A DNA stretch of 64,000 nt, taken from NCBI GenBank assembly GCA_022841825.1, contig JALHQT010000005.1, forward strand, positions 186,001 to 250,000, given 5' to 3'. This stretch comes from Anaerolineae bacterium. GTDB taxonomy: Bacteria; Chloroflexota; Anaerolineae; Aggregatilineales; Phototrophicaceae. Position 1 is the stretch's first letter; each line of letters starts with the position of its first letter. The notes beneath the pieces were generated by a model. It made no database searches, had not been told where the DNA came from, and saw nothing but the letters and a program-made list of their open reading frames with translations. Shown here one piece after another: positions 42,886 to 52,104 of this stretch. The position numbers and the translations under genes are program-made.

Positions 42886-44388
42886 TTACAATCCGTAGAG
42901 GTCGCCGAACTTCTTTTCCAAGTACGCGATATAGGCATCGGCGTTGATCCCTTCACCGCAGACTTTACGGGTCAGCTCATCTGACGTGAACTTGCGACCA
43001 TGCACATGGATGTTGGTGTTCAACCACGTGAGCAGTGTATCAAACTTCCCCTGTTCGATTTCATGAGGAATAGCGGGGTGATCTGCCAGCGCCTTGTTGT
43101 AGTACTGTGCGGCGAGCAGGTTGCCAAGCGCATACGTTGCGAAATAGCCGACCAGCCCGTTTGACCAGTGAATATCCTGCAGGACGCCGAGGGTGTCATT
43201 CGACGGCGTGATGCCCAGGTATGCCTGGAACATTTCGTTCCATGCTTCGGGCAGATCAGCAACCTTGATCTGTCCACCGATCAAGCCAGTCTCAATCTCG
43301 AAGCGCAGCATGATATGCAGGTTGTAAGTCGCCTCGTCCGCCTCGACACGAATCAGCGTAGGTTCGACTTTGTTGACCGCGCGGTAGAAATCTTCGGAGG
43401 TTGCGCGTGCGAGCTGGGCGGGGAAATGCGCTTGCAGTTTGGGGAACGCCCACTTCCAGAAGCCCCGACTGCGCCCGATCATGTTCTCCCACATGCGCGA
43501 TTGACTCTCGTGCACGCCCAGCGAAGTGCCGTTTTCGAGCGGTCCACCCTCCAGGTTCTTGCCCACGCCCTGCTCGTACATGGCGTGCCCTGCTTCGTGC
43601 ATCATGCCGAACAAGGCGGGGTTGAGCCAGTTGGCATTGAAGCGCGTCGTGATGCGGGCGTCGCTCGAATAGCCCGACATGAAGGGGTGCACGGCGGTCG
43701 CCTGGTGTCCGCGCGCCATGTCATACCCAAAGCCCTTGACGACTTCCATCGCAAAGGCGCGCTGTTTATCGATGTCATACGACTGATGGACAAGCGCATC
43801 GCTTACGCGGTCACGCACCTTGCTGATGGCTGAGATGAGGGCAACCAGGCGCGGTTTGTGTCCCTCAAAAATCTCCCGGACGCGCGCGGTCGTGATGCCA
43901 CGTTCGTACTGCCCGATCAGCGCGTCATAGGGATGCTCCGTGTAGCCGAGGTACTCGGTGCTCTGCCGCACCAGCTCGATGATCCGCTCCAGTGACGGGC
44001 GGAAGTGGGCGAAGTCGTTGTGCGCACGGGCGTGCGCCCAGACCTCGTTCGCCTCTGACGTGACGCGCGCGAACTCGGCGACGAAGGTCGAAGGCAGCCG
44101 CGTTTGTTCGCGGTAGTCTTCCCGGACGACGCGGATCAGGCTCGCCTCGTCACTTTCGTACGGCATCCCGGCGATCTCGCTTTCGGCGGCGTCGAGCAGG
44201 CGCGCGGTCTTCTCATCGACGAACAGGTCATGCCCGATACGCGACAGGGTCGCCAGTTGGCGGGAACGCGCCGCCGCCCCACCCGGCGGCATATTGACCC
44301 GCTGATCCCAACCAAGCAGGCTCGTCGCGCGGTTGACATTGGTGACCTCGCCGAGGTGCTCCACCAGTGCCCGGAATTTTTCACCCAT
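42886..44388 (-). CDS. M32-family (Taq-type) metallocarboxypeptidase
   Basis: The 500-residue protein is the usual size for M32. The zinc site HEAGH is at His264-Glu265-His268, in FGMMHEAGHAMYEQG, with the third ligand in GVHESQSRMWEN about 25 residues on. These cytoplasmic enzymes release most C-terminal residues from peptides. The C-terminal substrate-binding motifs around IHWSNGLVGYFATYALGN are well preserved. GAGGAG precedes ATG 44388. Two glycosyltransferase genes follow on the same strand. Confidence 0.95.
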   Translation of the reverse strand: MGEKFRALVEHLGEVTNVNRATSLLGWDQRVNMPPGGAAARSRQLATLSRIGHDLFVDEKTARLLDAAESEIAGMPYESDEASLIRVVREDYREQTRLPSTFVAEFARVTSEANEVWAHARAHNDFAHFRPSLERIIELVRQSTEYLGYTEHPYDALIGQYERGITTARVREIFEGHKPRLVALISAISKVRDRVSDALVHQSYDIDKQRAFAMEVVKGFGYDMARGHQATAVHPFMSGYSSDARITTRFNANWLNPALFGMMHEAGHAMYEQGVGKNLEGGPLENGTSLGVHESQSRMWENMIGRSRGFWKWAFPKLQAHFPAQLARATSEDFYRAVNKVEPTLIRVEADEATYNLHIMLRFEIETGLIGGQIKVADLPEAWNEMFQAYLGITPSNDTLGVLQDIHWSNGLVGYFATYALGNLLAAQYYNKALADHPAIPHEIEQGKFDTLLTWLNTNIHVHGRKFTSDELTRKVCGEGINADAYIAYLEKKFGDLYGL

Positions 44389-44498
44389 GCTTCTGACTCC
44401 TCAATTCGATACGCACTCTAGAATCGTCTAAACGCCTGCATTATCACTGATCAAGGGCGCAGCGCATTGCTCTGGCTATCGATTGCGCGCGGCTTCAC

Positions 44499-45260
44499 TT
44501 ACTTCAGTCCTTTCGCCAGCAGTTCGGCGATATGCACGACGCGGCGCTCGCTCTGCTGGCGGCTCAGTCCGCCGTTCATCTGCGTCAGGCAGCTTGCATC
44601 CCCCGTAACGATCACGTCGGCATCGGCGGCGTTGATGCTGGTGACCTTTTCATCCAGCATCGCACCGCTGATGTCTGGCATCTTGACCGAGAACAAGCCG
44701 CCAAAGCCGCAGCACTGATCTGCACCCTTCAGTTCGTTCACCGTCACGCCGTCGATTTCCTGCGCCAGCGCCTGCGCCTGCGACCCCAGGTTGAGCAGGC
44801 GATAACCGTGACAGGCGTGATGAATGGCAACTTTGGTCGGCGGCAGCCGGGCACCGATGTCCGTGATGCCCAAGCCATCGACCAGATATTCGGTGAATTC
44901 CCAGGTGATGTCCGCCGCCCACAGCGCGCGGTCATGCCACTCCGGGTCGTCTTTGAAGAGTTCGGGATAGTAATGACGCACCATCGACGCGCAGCTCCCC
45001 GATGGGGCGACGATCACCTGTGCGCCCTCGAACGCGCGCAGGAACTGCTTCGCCACCTGCGCCGCATCGCCCTGGAAGCCCGCGTTGAAGGCGGGCTGCC
45101 CGCAGCAGGTCTGTGCCACAGGGAAACGCACTTCAATTCCGAGGTGTTCGAGGATTTCCACCACCGAGACACCCGTTCCCGGATAAATCATATCGACAAT
45201 GCAGGTGACGAACAGCGAAACCGGTTTGTAACGCGGGGAGGGGCGGAGATCAGCGGTCAT
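44499..45260 (-). CDS. LutA/YkgE-like (Fe-S)-binding oxidoreductase subunit
   Basis: From ATG 45260 the 253-residue product has two copies of the cysteine-rich CCG domain: PVAQTCCGQPAFNAGF with an upstream VTCIVD, and KVAIHHACHGYRLL followed by GADQCCGFGGLFSVK. This arrangement matches LutA of the LutABC lactate utilisation complex and related GlpC/HdrB-type subunits, which bind a noncubane cluster. LutB and LutC are not in the window, so it must work with distant partners. A TATAAT on the minus strand (45297-45302) lies 36 bases upstream. It is divergent from the aldolase gene. Confidence 0.87.
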   Translation of the reverse strand: MTADLRPSPRYKPVSLFVTCIVDMIYPGTGVSVVEILEHLGIEVRFPVAQTCCGQPAFNAGFQGDAAQVAKQFLRAFEGAQVIVAPSGSCASMVRHYYPELFKDDPEWHDRALWAADITWEFTEYLVDGLGITDIGARLPPTKVAIHHACHGYRLLNLGSQAQALAQEIDGVTVNELKGADQCCGFGGLFSVKMPDISGAMLDEKVTSINAADADVIVTGDASCLTQMNGGLSRQQSERRVVHIAELLAKGLK

Positions 45261-45296
45261 GATTGCGTGTATCCATTCGTTGCGGAACATCGCCCC

Positions 45297-45302
45297 ATTA
45301 TA
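45297..45302 (-). promoter_or_regulatory. Candidate -10 box of the LutA-like gene
   Basis: A perfect TATAAT on the minus strand, 36 bases before the chosen ATG at 45260. The -35 position is unclear, so only the -10 is supported. Confidence 0.45.
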
Positions 45303-45428
45303 GCCAGATGCGCGGCGGCGGGCTATGACGAAGCACGAATGGCGAAAGCGGGCAGCTTCCCGTTGCACGCCCAGGCATCTGCGCGCTATCATCTGCTCAA
45401 ACACCTTCATTCTAAGAGTGACTCTGCC

Positions 45429-46397
45429 ATGCCCTACATTACCCAACGTCAACAGACCGCCGAGTACCACGATCACTTCCGCCAGCGCGGCGCGACACTC
45501 GCCATCTTCTGCACGGGTTCACACTGGAACACCGAGGCGATCCTGCTCGCCGCACAGCACATCGGCGAGAAATACCATCTGTCGCAGGTTCCCGTCGCCG
45601 TCGCTATGACCGGCACCTACCCGCACATGCCCCAAGCGCGGCGTGCCACGTACAGCGGCGACCCACGCGCGGGTTTCCTCTCGGTGATGGCGCATCTGCG
45701 CGTGCTGACCGAAGGCGACGACGCACCGTACAAGCGTGTCGTCGCCCTGCCACATCTCGATCACCACGATCCGGTCAACGACCGCTGGGCACTGACTGAA
45801 GGCGTTGCGCATGTGGCGACCGTCATGTTCGACGCGCAGAAGTACCCGCTTGAGGAGAATATCGCCCTGACGCGCGACTACGTGGCGGCATACGGCGAGC
45901 GAGTCATGGTCGAAGGGATCATCGAGGAACTCAGCGTAGCGGGCATGAAAGACGCCGTGCAAAAGGACGACTACATCGAAAAGGCGACCGAATACATCGC
46001 GCGCACAGGTGTCGATTTCATCGTCGCCGACCTCGGCACCGAGCAGCAGTCCAACCACGCGGGCGGCGTCACATACCTCAAGGCGCGTGCACAGGCGCTC
46101 ACGCACGCGCTCGGCGGCGCGGGGCGGCTGGTGCTGCATGGCACGTCCAGCTTGCAACCCGGGCAGATGCAGGATCTGGCTGGGGATGGCGTGGTGCGCG
46201 CCAATATGTGGACACGCCTCGTCCGCGAGTCCGGGCAGGCGGCAGCGGCGCGGCTGGTGGCGCGCTATCCGCAAATCGAACGCGGCGATTTTGAGGCGAC
46301 CGAGGCGAATCAGTACCTGCGGGATAATACCGAGGTCGCAGCCGAGCGCATGGTTGAGGTGATGGAGCTGCTGGGATACGGACGGTTGGGATTATGA
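45429..46397 (+). CDS. Class II fructose-bisphosphate aldolase family protein
   Basis: The 322-residue protein has the class II zinc aldolase core: LPHLDHHDP (two metal-binding histidines), VMFDAQKYPLEENIALTRDYV, NHAGGVTYL and LVLHGTSSLQP. In well-known members the first motif is HLDHG and the last is LHGGSG; the small changes here (HHDP, HGTSS) suggest a substrate other than fructose-1,6-bisphosphate, such as tagatose-, fuculose- or another ketose phosphate. ATG 45429 begins the conserved N-terminus; the open frame continues upstream but is opposite the LutA-like gene. The kinase gene overlaps it by four bases, so kinase and aldolase likely act in sequence. Confidence 0.88.
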   Translation: MPYITQRQQTAEYHDHFRQRGATLAIFCTGSHWNTEAILLAAQHIGEKYHLSQVPVAVAMTGTYPHMPQARRATYSGDPRAGFLSVMAHLRVLTEGDDAPYKRVVALPHLDHHDPVNDRWALTEGVAHVATVMFDAQKYPLEENIALTRDYVAAYGERVMVEGIIEELSVAGMKDAVQKDDYIEKATEYIARTGVDFIVADLGTEQQSNHAGGVTYLKARAQALTHALGGAGRLVLHGTSSLQPGQMQDLAGDGVVRANMWTRLVRESGQAAAARLVARYPQIERGDFEATEANQYLRDNTEVAAERMVEVMELLGYGRLGL

Positions 46398-47902
46398 GCT
46401 TACTGGGCATTGATGTCGGCACGACCGCCTGCAAAGTCATGGCGATGTCCGCCGACGGCATCATCATCGCGGAAGCACAATGCGAGTACCCCGTCCAGCG
46501 CCCGCAGCCCGGTTGGGCACAGCAGGACGCTGCCGCCATCTGGGAGCAGATACAGGGTGTCATCCAGCGTGTGGTGGCGCAAACCCGGCATGACCCGGTC
46601 GTCGCGCTCTGCGTCGATTCGATGGGCGAAAGCGTCATTCCAGTCTCGGCAGATCGCCGCATCCTGGGACCCGCGATCATGGGCTTTGACGCGCGCGGCG
46701 AGGAGATCGTCCGCCAGCTTCAGCAGATCAGCCCCGCGCAGATGTACGAACGTTCAGGCAATGTCGCCAGCAGCCTGTTTGGGGGTCCCAAGATCGCCTG
46801 GCTGCGCGACCATCAACCGGAGTTATTCGCTCAGACCTACAAATTCCTCAACTGGGCAGACCTCGTCCCGTATCTGCTGGGCGCAGACCCGACGACCGAC
46901 TATGCGCTGGCGAATCGCTGGCTGCTGCTGGACGTGCGCGGCGAATGCTGGTCAGCGGCGACTCTGGCAGAGGTCGGGCTGCCTATCGAGAAGCTGCCCG
47001 CCGTCGCGCAGGCAGGCACACGAATCGGCGAGGTATCCGACGCGATGGCGGCGGCGCTGGGGCTGCCAAATGGCGTCCAGATCGTATTGGGCACGCACGA
47101 CCAGTGTGCAAACGCGACCGGCGCTGGGGTCTGGCAGCCCGGCATGGCGATGTATGGCATCGGAACGTTCATCTGCGTCGCACCCGCCTACCGCGCTATC
47201 CCGCCGACCGAGCGCATGCTGCCGATCAACCTGGGCGTCGAACATCACGCCCTCGATGATCTCTATGTCAGCCTCTACTACAACCTGACGGGCGGCGCAC
47301 TGCTCAAGTGGTTCCGCGATACTTTCGCGGCGGTCGAACATGCGCAGGCGCAGGCACAGGGCAGGAACATCTACGACCTGCTGCTCGCGGAGATGCCGCC
47401 CGAACCGACCGGGCTGTATGTTCTGCCGCACTTTGGGGTGACAGGTCCGCCTTATTTCGACGACCGCCCTTTCGGCATGATCGCCGGGTTGACGCTGGCG
47501 ACTTCGCGCGGCGAATTCGTCAAGGCACTGCTGGAAGGCGTGACTTACTATTTCCGGCATGGCATCGAACTGATGGCGTCGGCGGGCATCCCCATTGACA
47601 TCCTGCGCGCTGTCGGCGGCGGTGCCAAATCCGATCACTGGCTGCAAATCAAGGCGGACATCCTGGGACTGCCCCTGGCGCGCCCACGCGTGGCGGAGGC
47701 GGGGGTCTTCGGCTGCGCGATCCTGGCGGGGCTGGGCAGCGGCGTCTATCACTCGGTCGAGGAGCCGATGCGCATGATCGATATCGAGCGCGTCTTCGAG
47801 CCAGATGCGCGCAACGCAGCGCGCTATGCTGAAAACTTCGCGCGCTATCTGGAGCTGTACCCGGCGGCGCAGGCGATCAGGGATAAGGCGATTGGGCAAT
47901 GA
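46394..47902 (+). CDS. FGGY-family carbohydrate kinase
   Basis: The 502-residue sugar kinase opens with the phosphate-1 loop LLGIDVGTTACKVMAMS and has the C-terminal adenosine-side region DILRAVGGGAKSDHWLQIKADILGLPLARP followed by EAGVFGCAILAGLGSG. It phosphorylates a sugar or polyol, perhaps a pentulose or a glycerol-like compound; the exact substrate is not evident. It starts in the ATGA overlap with the aldolase. The C-terminal ~165 residues have a second copy at 51560-52075. The final residues (AQAIRDKAIGQ) are normal and no repeat touches the stop. Confidence 0.92.
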   Translation: MSLLGIDVGTTACKVMAMSADGIIIAEAQCEYPVQRPQPGWAQQDAAAIWEQIQGVIQRVVAQTRHDPVVALCVDSMGESVIPVSADRRILGPAIMGFDARGEEIVRQLQQISPAQMYERSGNVASSLFGGPKIAWLRDHQPELFAQTYKFLNWADLVPYLLGADPTTDYALANRWLLLDVRGECWSAATLAEVGLPIEKLPAVAQAGTRIGEVSDAMAAALGLPNGVQIVLGTHDQCANATGAGVWQPGMAMYGIGTFICVAPAYRAIPPTERMLPINLGVEHHALDDLYVSLYYNLTGGALLKWFRDTFAAVEHAQAQAQGRNIYDLLLAEMPPEPTGLYVLPHFGVTGPPYFDDRPFGMIAGLTLATSRGEFVKALLEGVTYYFRHGIELMASAGIPIDILRAVGGGAKSDHWLQIKADILGLPLARPRVAEAGVFGCAILAGLGSGVYHSVEEPMRMIDIERVFEPDARNAARYAENFARYLELYPAAQAIRDKAIGQ

Positions 47903-47954
47903 GGCAGAAGGATGAGCGAAAAGCATAGCGGAGGGACTTGTCAATGACAGTTGT

Positions 47955-47969
47955 TTCAGAGTCTCTGAA
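47955..47969. terminator. Short perfect dyad after the FGGY kinase
   Basis: TTCAGAG-T-CTCTGAA lies 52 bases after the kinase stop and 52 bases before the stop of the convergent membrane gene. It may be a weak two-way terminator, without a T tract; an operator is less likely at this position. Confidence 0.35.
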
Positions 47970-48020
47970 GCATGGTCTCCCCTCTACAAATTGTGCTCCC
48001 GCAAGCCATGCGCCAAAGGA

Positions 48021-49580
48021 TTACGCACGCAGCAGCGCCAGCAGCCGGTCGAGGAGCTGCGCGCCAAAGGCTCCCCAACATGCCCATAAGCGCCAATCTC
48101 GCACGAGCGGAGGGCCAGCGCCGCGCAGGAGTAATCCTGCCGAGGTCACGATCAGGATATAGAGCGCAGACTGTGCGCCCCAGGTGAAATTGGCATTCCC
48201 CGGCAGTGGGTACTCGATAAATAGGAAGCCCTGAGCGAGCGCAAGCGCAAATGTCAGCCAAGCCAGTTGCAGCGGCAGACTGCTGAATGTGCGACGGGGG
48301 AAAAGAGCAGCCGCCGCCAGCGGAAAGACAACCGACAGGAATATCGCAATCGGCAGCCACCACAGAGGTACACCCCACATCTCCAGATGAAGGACGAATG
48401 GTGCAATCTGCACGCTTTGGTCTGCGCTCTGGAGCGTGGACGTGCCTTCTGGTGTGAAGTAGAAGAGATATTGCCACCCCAGCAGCAGCGTTGCAGGCAG
48501 AACGACAGACACCGCCAGCCATAAGGGGTGTCGCTCGCGCAGCCTCAGCGCACGCACCATCACGAGCAGCACCAATGCCGGTACAAATGCCAGGGTGTAG
48601 TTGGGCTTCGTCATCGTCCCCAGGATTACCAAAAGCGCGATCCCGATCATTTGCAGGATAGAAGGGCGTCGCATCCGCTCCCAAAGCGCCACGACCCCCC
48701 AGAAGAGCAGCAGCGCCCAGGGTTTCAGGTACAAAATCGTCGGATTATGCGTGACGTTCGGCGAGATCATCGCCACGCCAAAGGGATCATCAACCGGTTT
48801 GAACCCAAGCCGGATGGGACCGATGAGCAGGATGCCAAGCGTGAGCACTGCGATCACAACATCATGCGCGCCTTGCCGGGAGAGCCAACGAAGCAATCCA
48901 AACGTCAGCAGCGCTGCCAGAAGGTAAGACAGCATAACCGTTACAAAGGCGGCATTCTCCAGCGAGAGTCCGCTTGTCTGATGCAAGGCGATTAGTGTTG
49001 CCTGATAGAGAAAGTGTGGCGGCAGGGCATTGGGATCTTCCAACGCGATTTTGGCAAACATCGTGTGACCCACGAAGTCGGACAAAAGATTGACGTTGTT
49101 GCGCATCATCGGTGCGAAGATGACGAGGGTAGCGAGCAGCAACGGACCGCGTGCGCCAAACAGCCGCCACAATCCATAACCCGCACACAGCAGCGTGATC
49201 GCCCAACTCAAGAGAATAGCAGGCTGGTGATAGAGCGGCACCTGGGGGACGGTGTACGTATGGCTCGTGTCATCTGTGAATTCGACGTCCAGCGTGATGA
49301 TGCCGCTGACCGTACAGGCTTCCTGCTCGCCCGCGCCGACCTTGCCCTCCCCATTCAGATAGACCGCGCGGATGCCCTCCAGTTCCCACCGCACATACGC
49401 ACATTGCGCAGGGAAGATCTGTCGATCCCGACTCACGAACATGGAGACGGTGGCTCCACTGCGCGTATCCGCGACCTCCACAGGCTGCGCCTGCGCATTC
49501 TGCGCAAGGAGAACGGCTGTTCCGACAAGGATGCCGGCGAGGACGACAATGAGCAGCCACTGTTTTTGCAATGCCTTCAT
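48021..49580 (-). CDS. Polytopic membrane protein, possible glycosyltransferase partner
   Basis: The 519-residue protein begins with one membrane segment (WLLIVVLAGILVGTAVLL), then a ~90-residue extracytoplasmic region with two Cys (AQCAYV and EACTV), then about ten further membrane segments. A loop KPVDDPFGVAMISPNVTHNPT lies where GT-C glycosyltransferases carry acidic residues. I recognise no specific family. ATG 49580 overlaps the stop of the GT39-like gene at 49577 by four bases, so the two are translationally linked. Both lie between the complete and truncated FGGY copies. Confidence 0.72.
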   Translation of the reverse strand: MKALQKQWLLIVVLAGILVGTAVLLAQNAQAQPVEVADTRSGATVSMFVSRDRQIFPAQCAYVRWELEGIRAVYLNGEGKVGAGEQEACTVSGIITLDVEFTDDTSHTYTVPQVPLYHQPAILLSWAITLLCAGYGLWRLFGARGPLLLATLVIFAPMMRNNVNLLSDFVGHTMFAKIALEDPNALPPHFLYQATLIALHQTSGLSLENAAFVTVMLSYLLAALLTFGLLRWLSRQGAHDVVIAVLTLGILLIGPIRLGFKPVDDPFGVAMISPNVTHNPTILYLKPWALLLFWGVVALWERMRRPSILQMIGIALLVILGTMTKPNYTLAFVPALVLLVMVRALRLRERHPLWLAVSVVLPATLLLGWQYLFYFTPEGTSTLQSADQSVQIAPFVLHLEMWGVPLWWLPIAIFLSVVFPLAAAALFPRRTFSSLPLQLAWLTFALALAQGFLFIEYPLPGNANFTWGAQSALYILIVTSAGLLLRGAGPPLVRDWRLWACWGAFGAQLLDRLLALLRA

Positions 49581-51496
49581 CTCGGCACCTCGAATGTGAG
49601 CAGCGCATACGAGTCCTGATTCGAGGGTGAAATGCGCTCACGGACACCTGTCGTGTAGTCGTACAACCCCGCGCGCACGACGTAACGTCCCGGCGCGAGA
49701 TCCGGTGGCAGAGTCAGACTCATGGGCGCGCTGATGATCGTTTCGTCCGAGGCATCCCAGCTCAGTGTCGGGCGTGCGGAGGGTCCCGGCGCGCTATCCC
49801 ACTGCGCCAGCGGTCTGGTGTCGCCGTCAGCAAGCAGGTGCAGGAAAAGCGAAAAGTTTGTCGGCGGTACGGTCTGCGCATTCCAGTAGAAGCGGAAATT
49901 CAGGGTCTCACCCGGTTGTGTTGTGCCATCCTGATCCATCCCTGTCAGGCGTATATGCTCGCCGAATGCGACATCGAGCGACTGCTCTGGGCGCGCGAAA
50001 CGCAGGACGATAACCTGTGGTCCACGCATCGCATCGTCGGCGAAGGCGCGCAGATAGAGCATCTCGTCCAGGTATTCTGCATCGGCGGGCTGCGAACGCC
50101 ACGCCTGATATTGTTCGCTGGTCACGAGCGCGTAGATGACACCCAACGCCTGCCAGTCGGCAGGTGTGCGCTGGCGCAGATCGTCCGAAATCGTCCAATC
50201 GACCCACCGCCCACCACTCAGGCGCATCCCACCCCAGAAAGGATTGAAAGTCTTCTCGTTCGCCGGATCGACCACGATGTTTCCTGCATCGAGGCTGTCA
50301 TTGAACCAGCGATGAAGCGCAACGCGGCTTTCCGGGCGCTGCCGCTCTCGAATGATGTCGAGCACCGACGGCAGCGGGATGAGCAGCAGAAGCGCGACCA
50401 CCGCCAAACCTGCCGCGCTGCGCCATTGAGGCAGCAGATTGATGACCGCTCCGAGACCCACGCCCGCCACCACACAAACCGCCAGCGTTCCCGGCAGAAC
50501 ATAGCGCGCAAACGGCGGAAATACGTAGGTGTACGACGCGGCGAGCCAGGGCGTGGCGATGATGAGGCTGGCACTCAGCAAGAGCACCCAACCCACTTTC
50601 GGCACGCGCCGCCACAGATAGGCGATCACCGCGAGCAGCACGAGGATAAGCGCAGCAGTGCCGAGTGGCTCGATAGTCTGAATGAGATTATTGTGGACAC
50701 GACCCAGATCGAGCATGTTGCTCAAGCCCTGGTCACGCACCGTTACGCCTTCTCGCTGGAAGGTGATGCCGTAACCAAGCGCCAGCCACAGCGCGACTGC
50801 CGCGGTCAGCACTACCGCGATCAGCAGCGTCGAAAGCCCACGCCTGTGATCGCGCCGCAGAAGTGCCAGGATGGCGATGCCACCAGGGAGAAGGGCAGGC
50901 AAAGCAGGATACTTGAAGATGACTCCCGCAAGCGCCGCGCCAATGCACGCCAAACTGTAGGCACGCGCCCTGTCGGGTGTATCCAGCGCAAGTACTGCCC
51001 AATAGAGTGCGAGCGAAGTACACAGGTAGACATAGGGATCGGGCAGCGCATTGATGCCGTTGACGAGGACGAGCGGCGCCGCGCCCCACAACGCCCCCGC
51101 TGCCCACCCCGCCACATTGCCTGCATCGCCAGCGAACGCTCGCCGAGCAGTCAGCGCGATGACGACGAGTGTGGCGAGATTCATAAACGTGCTGACCCAG
51201 CGCAGCGCATGCACATGTTCCGACAGTTCGGAATACCCGATGCTCACGAGCAGCGCCCGCGCTCCAGCACTCACCCACATGAAACCGGGCGGCACGCCGT
51301 CATAGTAGCCCCGGTCATCGTATTCGCCGCGCAGGTGGAGGGCAGCCAGGTAGTAGGCTGGTTCGTCGGCATGATCGACATACGGCAGGCTGTAGTCGAT
51401 GATGGCAATGCGGGCTGCCCCCGCCAGAACCACGATCAGCAAAAGGATGCTCCAGAATAACGGACGCTGGGGTGGGTGAACGGGTGCCAGGCTCAT
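49577..51496 (-). CDS. GT39/PMT-like membrane glycosyltransferase
   Basis: From ATG 51496 the product has 639 residues; a TTG at 51526 would add ten. It has about eleven membrane segments, the first loop with VDHADEPAYYLAALHL (Asp and Glu as expected for a lipid-phosphate sugar donor site) and GFMWVSAGA further on. The C-terminal ~150 residues form a soluble beta-rich domain that begins near EHIRLTGMDQDG and runs through LNFRFYWNAQTVP and LPPDLAPGRYVVRAGLYD. Its stop overlaps the next gene. Probably it modifies surface polymers or lipids. Confidence 0.82.
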   Translation of the reverse strand: MSLAPVHPPQRPLFWSILLLIVVLAGAARIAIIDYSLPYVDHADEPAYYLAALHLRGEYDDRGYYDGVPPGFMWVSAGARALLVSIGYSELSEHVHALRWVSTFMNLATLVVIALTARRAFAGDAGNVAGWAAGALWGAAPLVLVNGINALPDPYVYLCTSLALYWAVLALDTPDRARAYSLACIGAALAGVIFKYPALPALLPGGIAILALLRRDHRRGLSTLLIAVVLTAAVALWLALGYGITFQREGVTVRDQGLSNMLDLGRVHNNLIQTIEPLGTAALILVLLAVIAYLWRRVPKVGWVLLLSASLIIATPWLAASYTYVFPPFARYVLPGTLAVCVVAGVGLGAVINLLPQWRSAAGLAVVALLLLIPLPSVLDIIRERQRPESRVALHRWFNDSLDAGNIVVDPANEKTFNPFWGGMRLSGGRWVDWTISDDLRQRTPADWQALGVIYALVTSEQYQAWRSQPADAEYLDEMLYLRAFADDAMRGPQVIVLRFARPEQSLDVAFGEHIRLTGMDQDGTTQPGETLNFRFYWNAQTVPPTNFSLFLHLLADGDTRPLAQWDSAPGPSARPTLSWDASDETIISAPMSLTLPPDLAPGRYVVRAGLYDYTTGVRERISPSNQDSYALLTFEVPR

Positions 51497-51559
51497 GGGG
51501 CTGTGTGGCTCGGTTAGGATACGCAATCAACAGGCATAAACTGTACCCAATTGAACACC

Positions 51560-52075
51560 CGATTGCTTGTCCTGCCGCACGTCGGGGTCACCGGATCGCC
51601 CTACTGCGATGACCGCCCTTTCGGCATGATCGCCGGGTTGACGCTGGCGACTTTGCGCGGTGAATTCGTCAAAGGACTGCTTGAAGGCATGACCTACTAC
51701 TTCCGACATGGCATTGCGCTGATGGAATCGGCGGGCATCCCGATTGATGTGCTGCGCGTGGTGGGCGGCGGCGCGAAGAGCGACCGCTGGCTGCAAATCA
51801 AGGCGGATATCCTGGGGCTGCCGCTGGCGCGCCCGCGTGTAGCAGAGGCGGGCGTTTTTGGCTGCGCGATTTTGGCGGGCTTGGGCAGCGGCGTGTACGG
51901 TTCTGTCGAAGAGCCGATGCGCATGATCGAGGTCGAGCGCGTCTTTGAGCCGAACATGCAAAACGCCGCGCGCTACGACGAGACCTTCGGGCGCTATCTC
52001 GATCTATACCCGGCTGCGATGACGATACGAGACAAGGACATCAGGTGTCAGGCAATCAGGAAAGAATCTGCCTGA
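51560..52075 (+). pseudogene. C-terminal fragment of a duplicated FGGY kinase gene
   Basis: The region encodes about 165 residues that match the end of the FGGY kinase at 46394-47902 nearly position by position (LPHVGVTGSPYCDDRPFGMIAG vs. its LPHFGVTG counterpart, and VVGGGAKSDRWLQIKAD). Identity starts abruptly at about 51560 (no similarity before it), so the sugar-binding domain and start codon are missing. The frame is intact and the last residues (CQAIRKESA) come from a heptad hairpin rather than the kinase. It is therefore a decaying duplicate, not a functional kinase. Confidence 0.88.
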
Positions 52076-52104
52076 TGCCCTGACCACCTGACCACCTGAT
52101 GTCC
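52036..52104. repeat. Heptad hairpin joining the ends of the FGGY remnant and the histidine kinase gene
   Basis: GGACATCAGGTG (52036-52047) and CACCTGATGTCC (52093-52104) are perfect 12-base arms; between them are seven-base-spaced TCAGG and CCTGA units. The right arm ends in the first base of the histidine kinase stop codon (TAG, minus strand, 52104-52106). Confidence 0.75.

Noticed and set aside
44532-45428. A 621-residue open frame that would extend the aldolase upstream by 299 residues
   Set aside because: The extra part lies exactly opposite the LutA-like gene, has no family match and looks like a shadow frame. The aldolase N-terminus is at ATG 45429.
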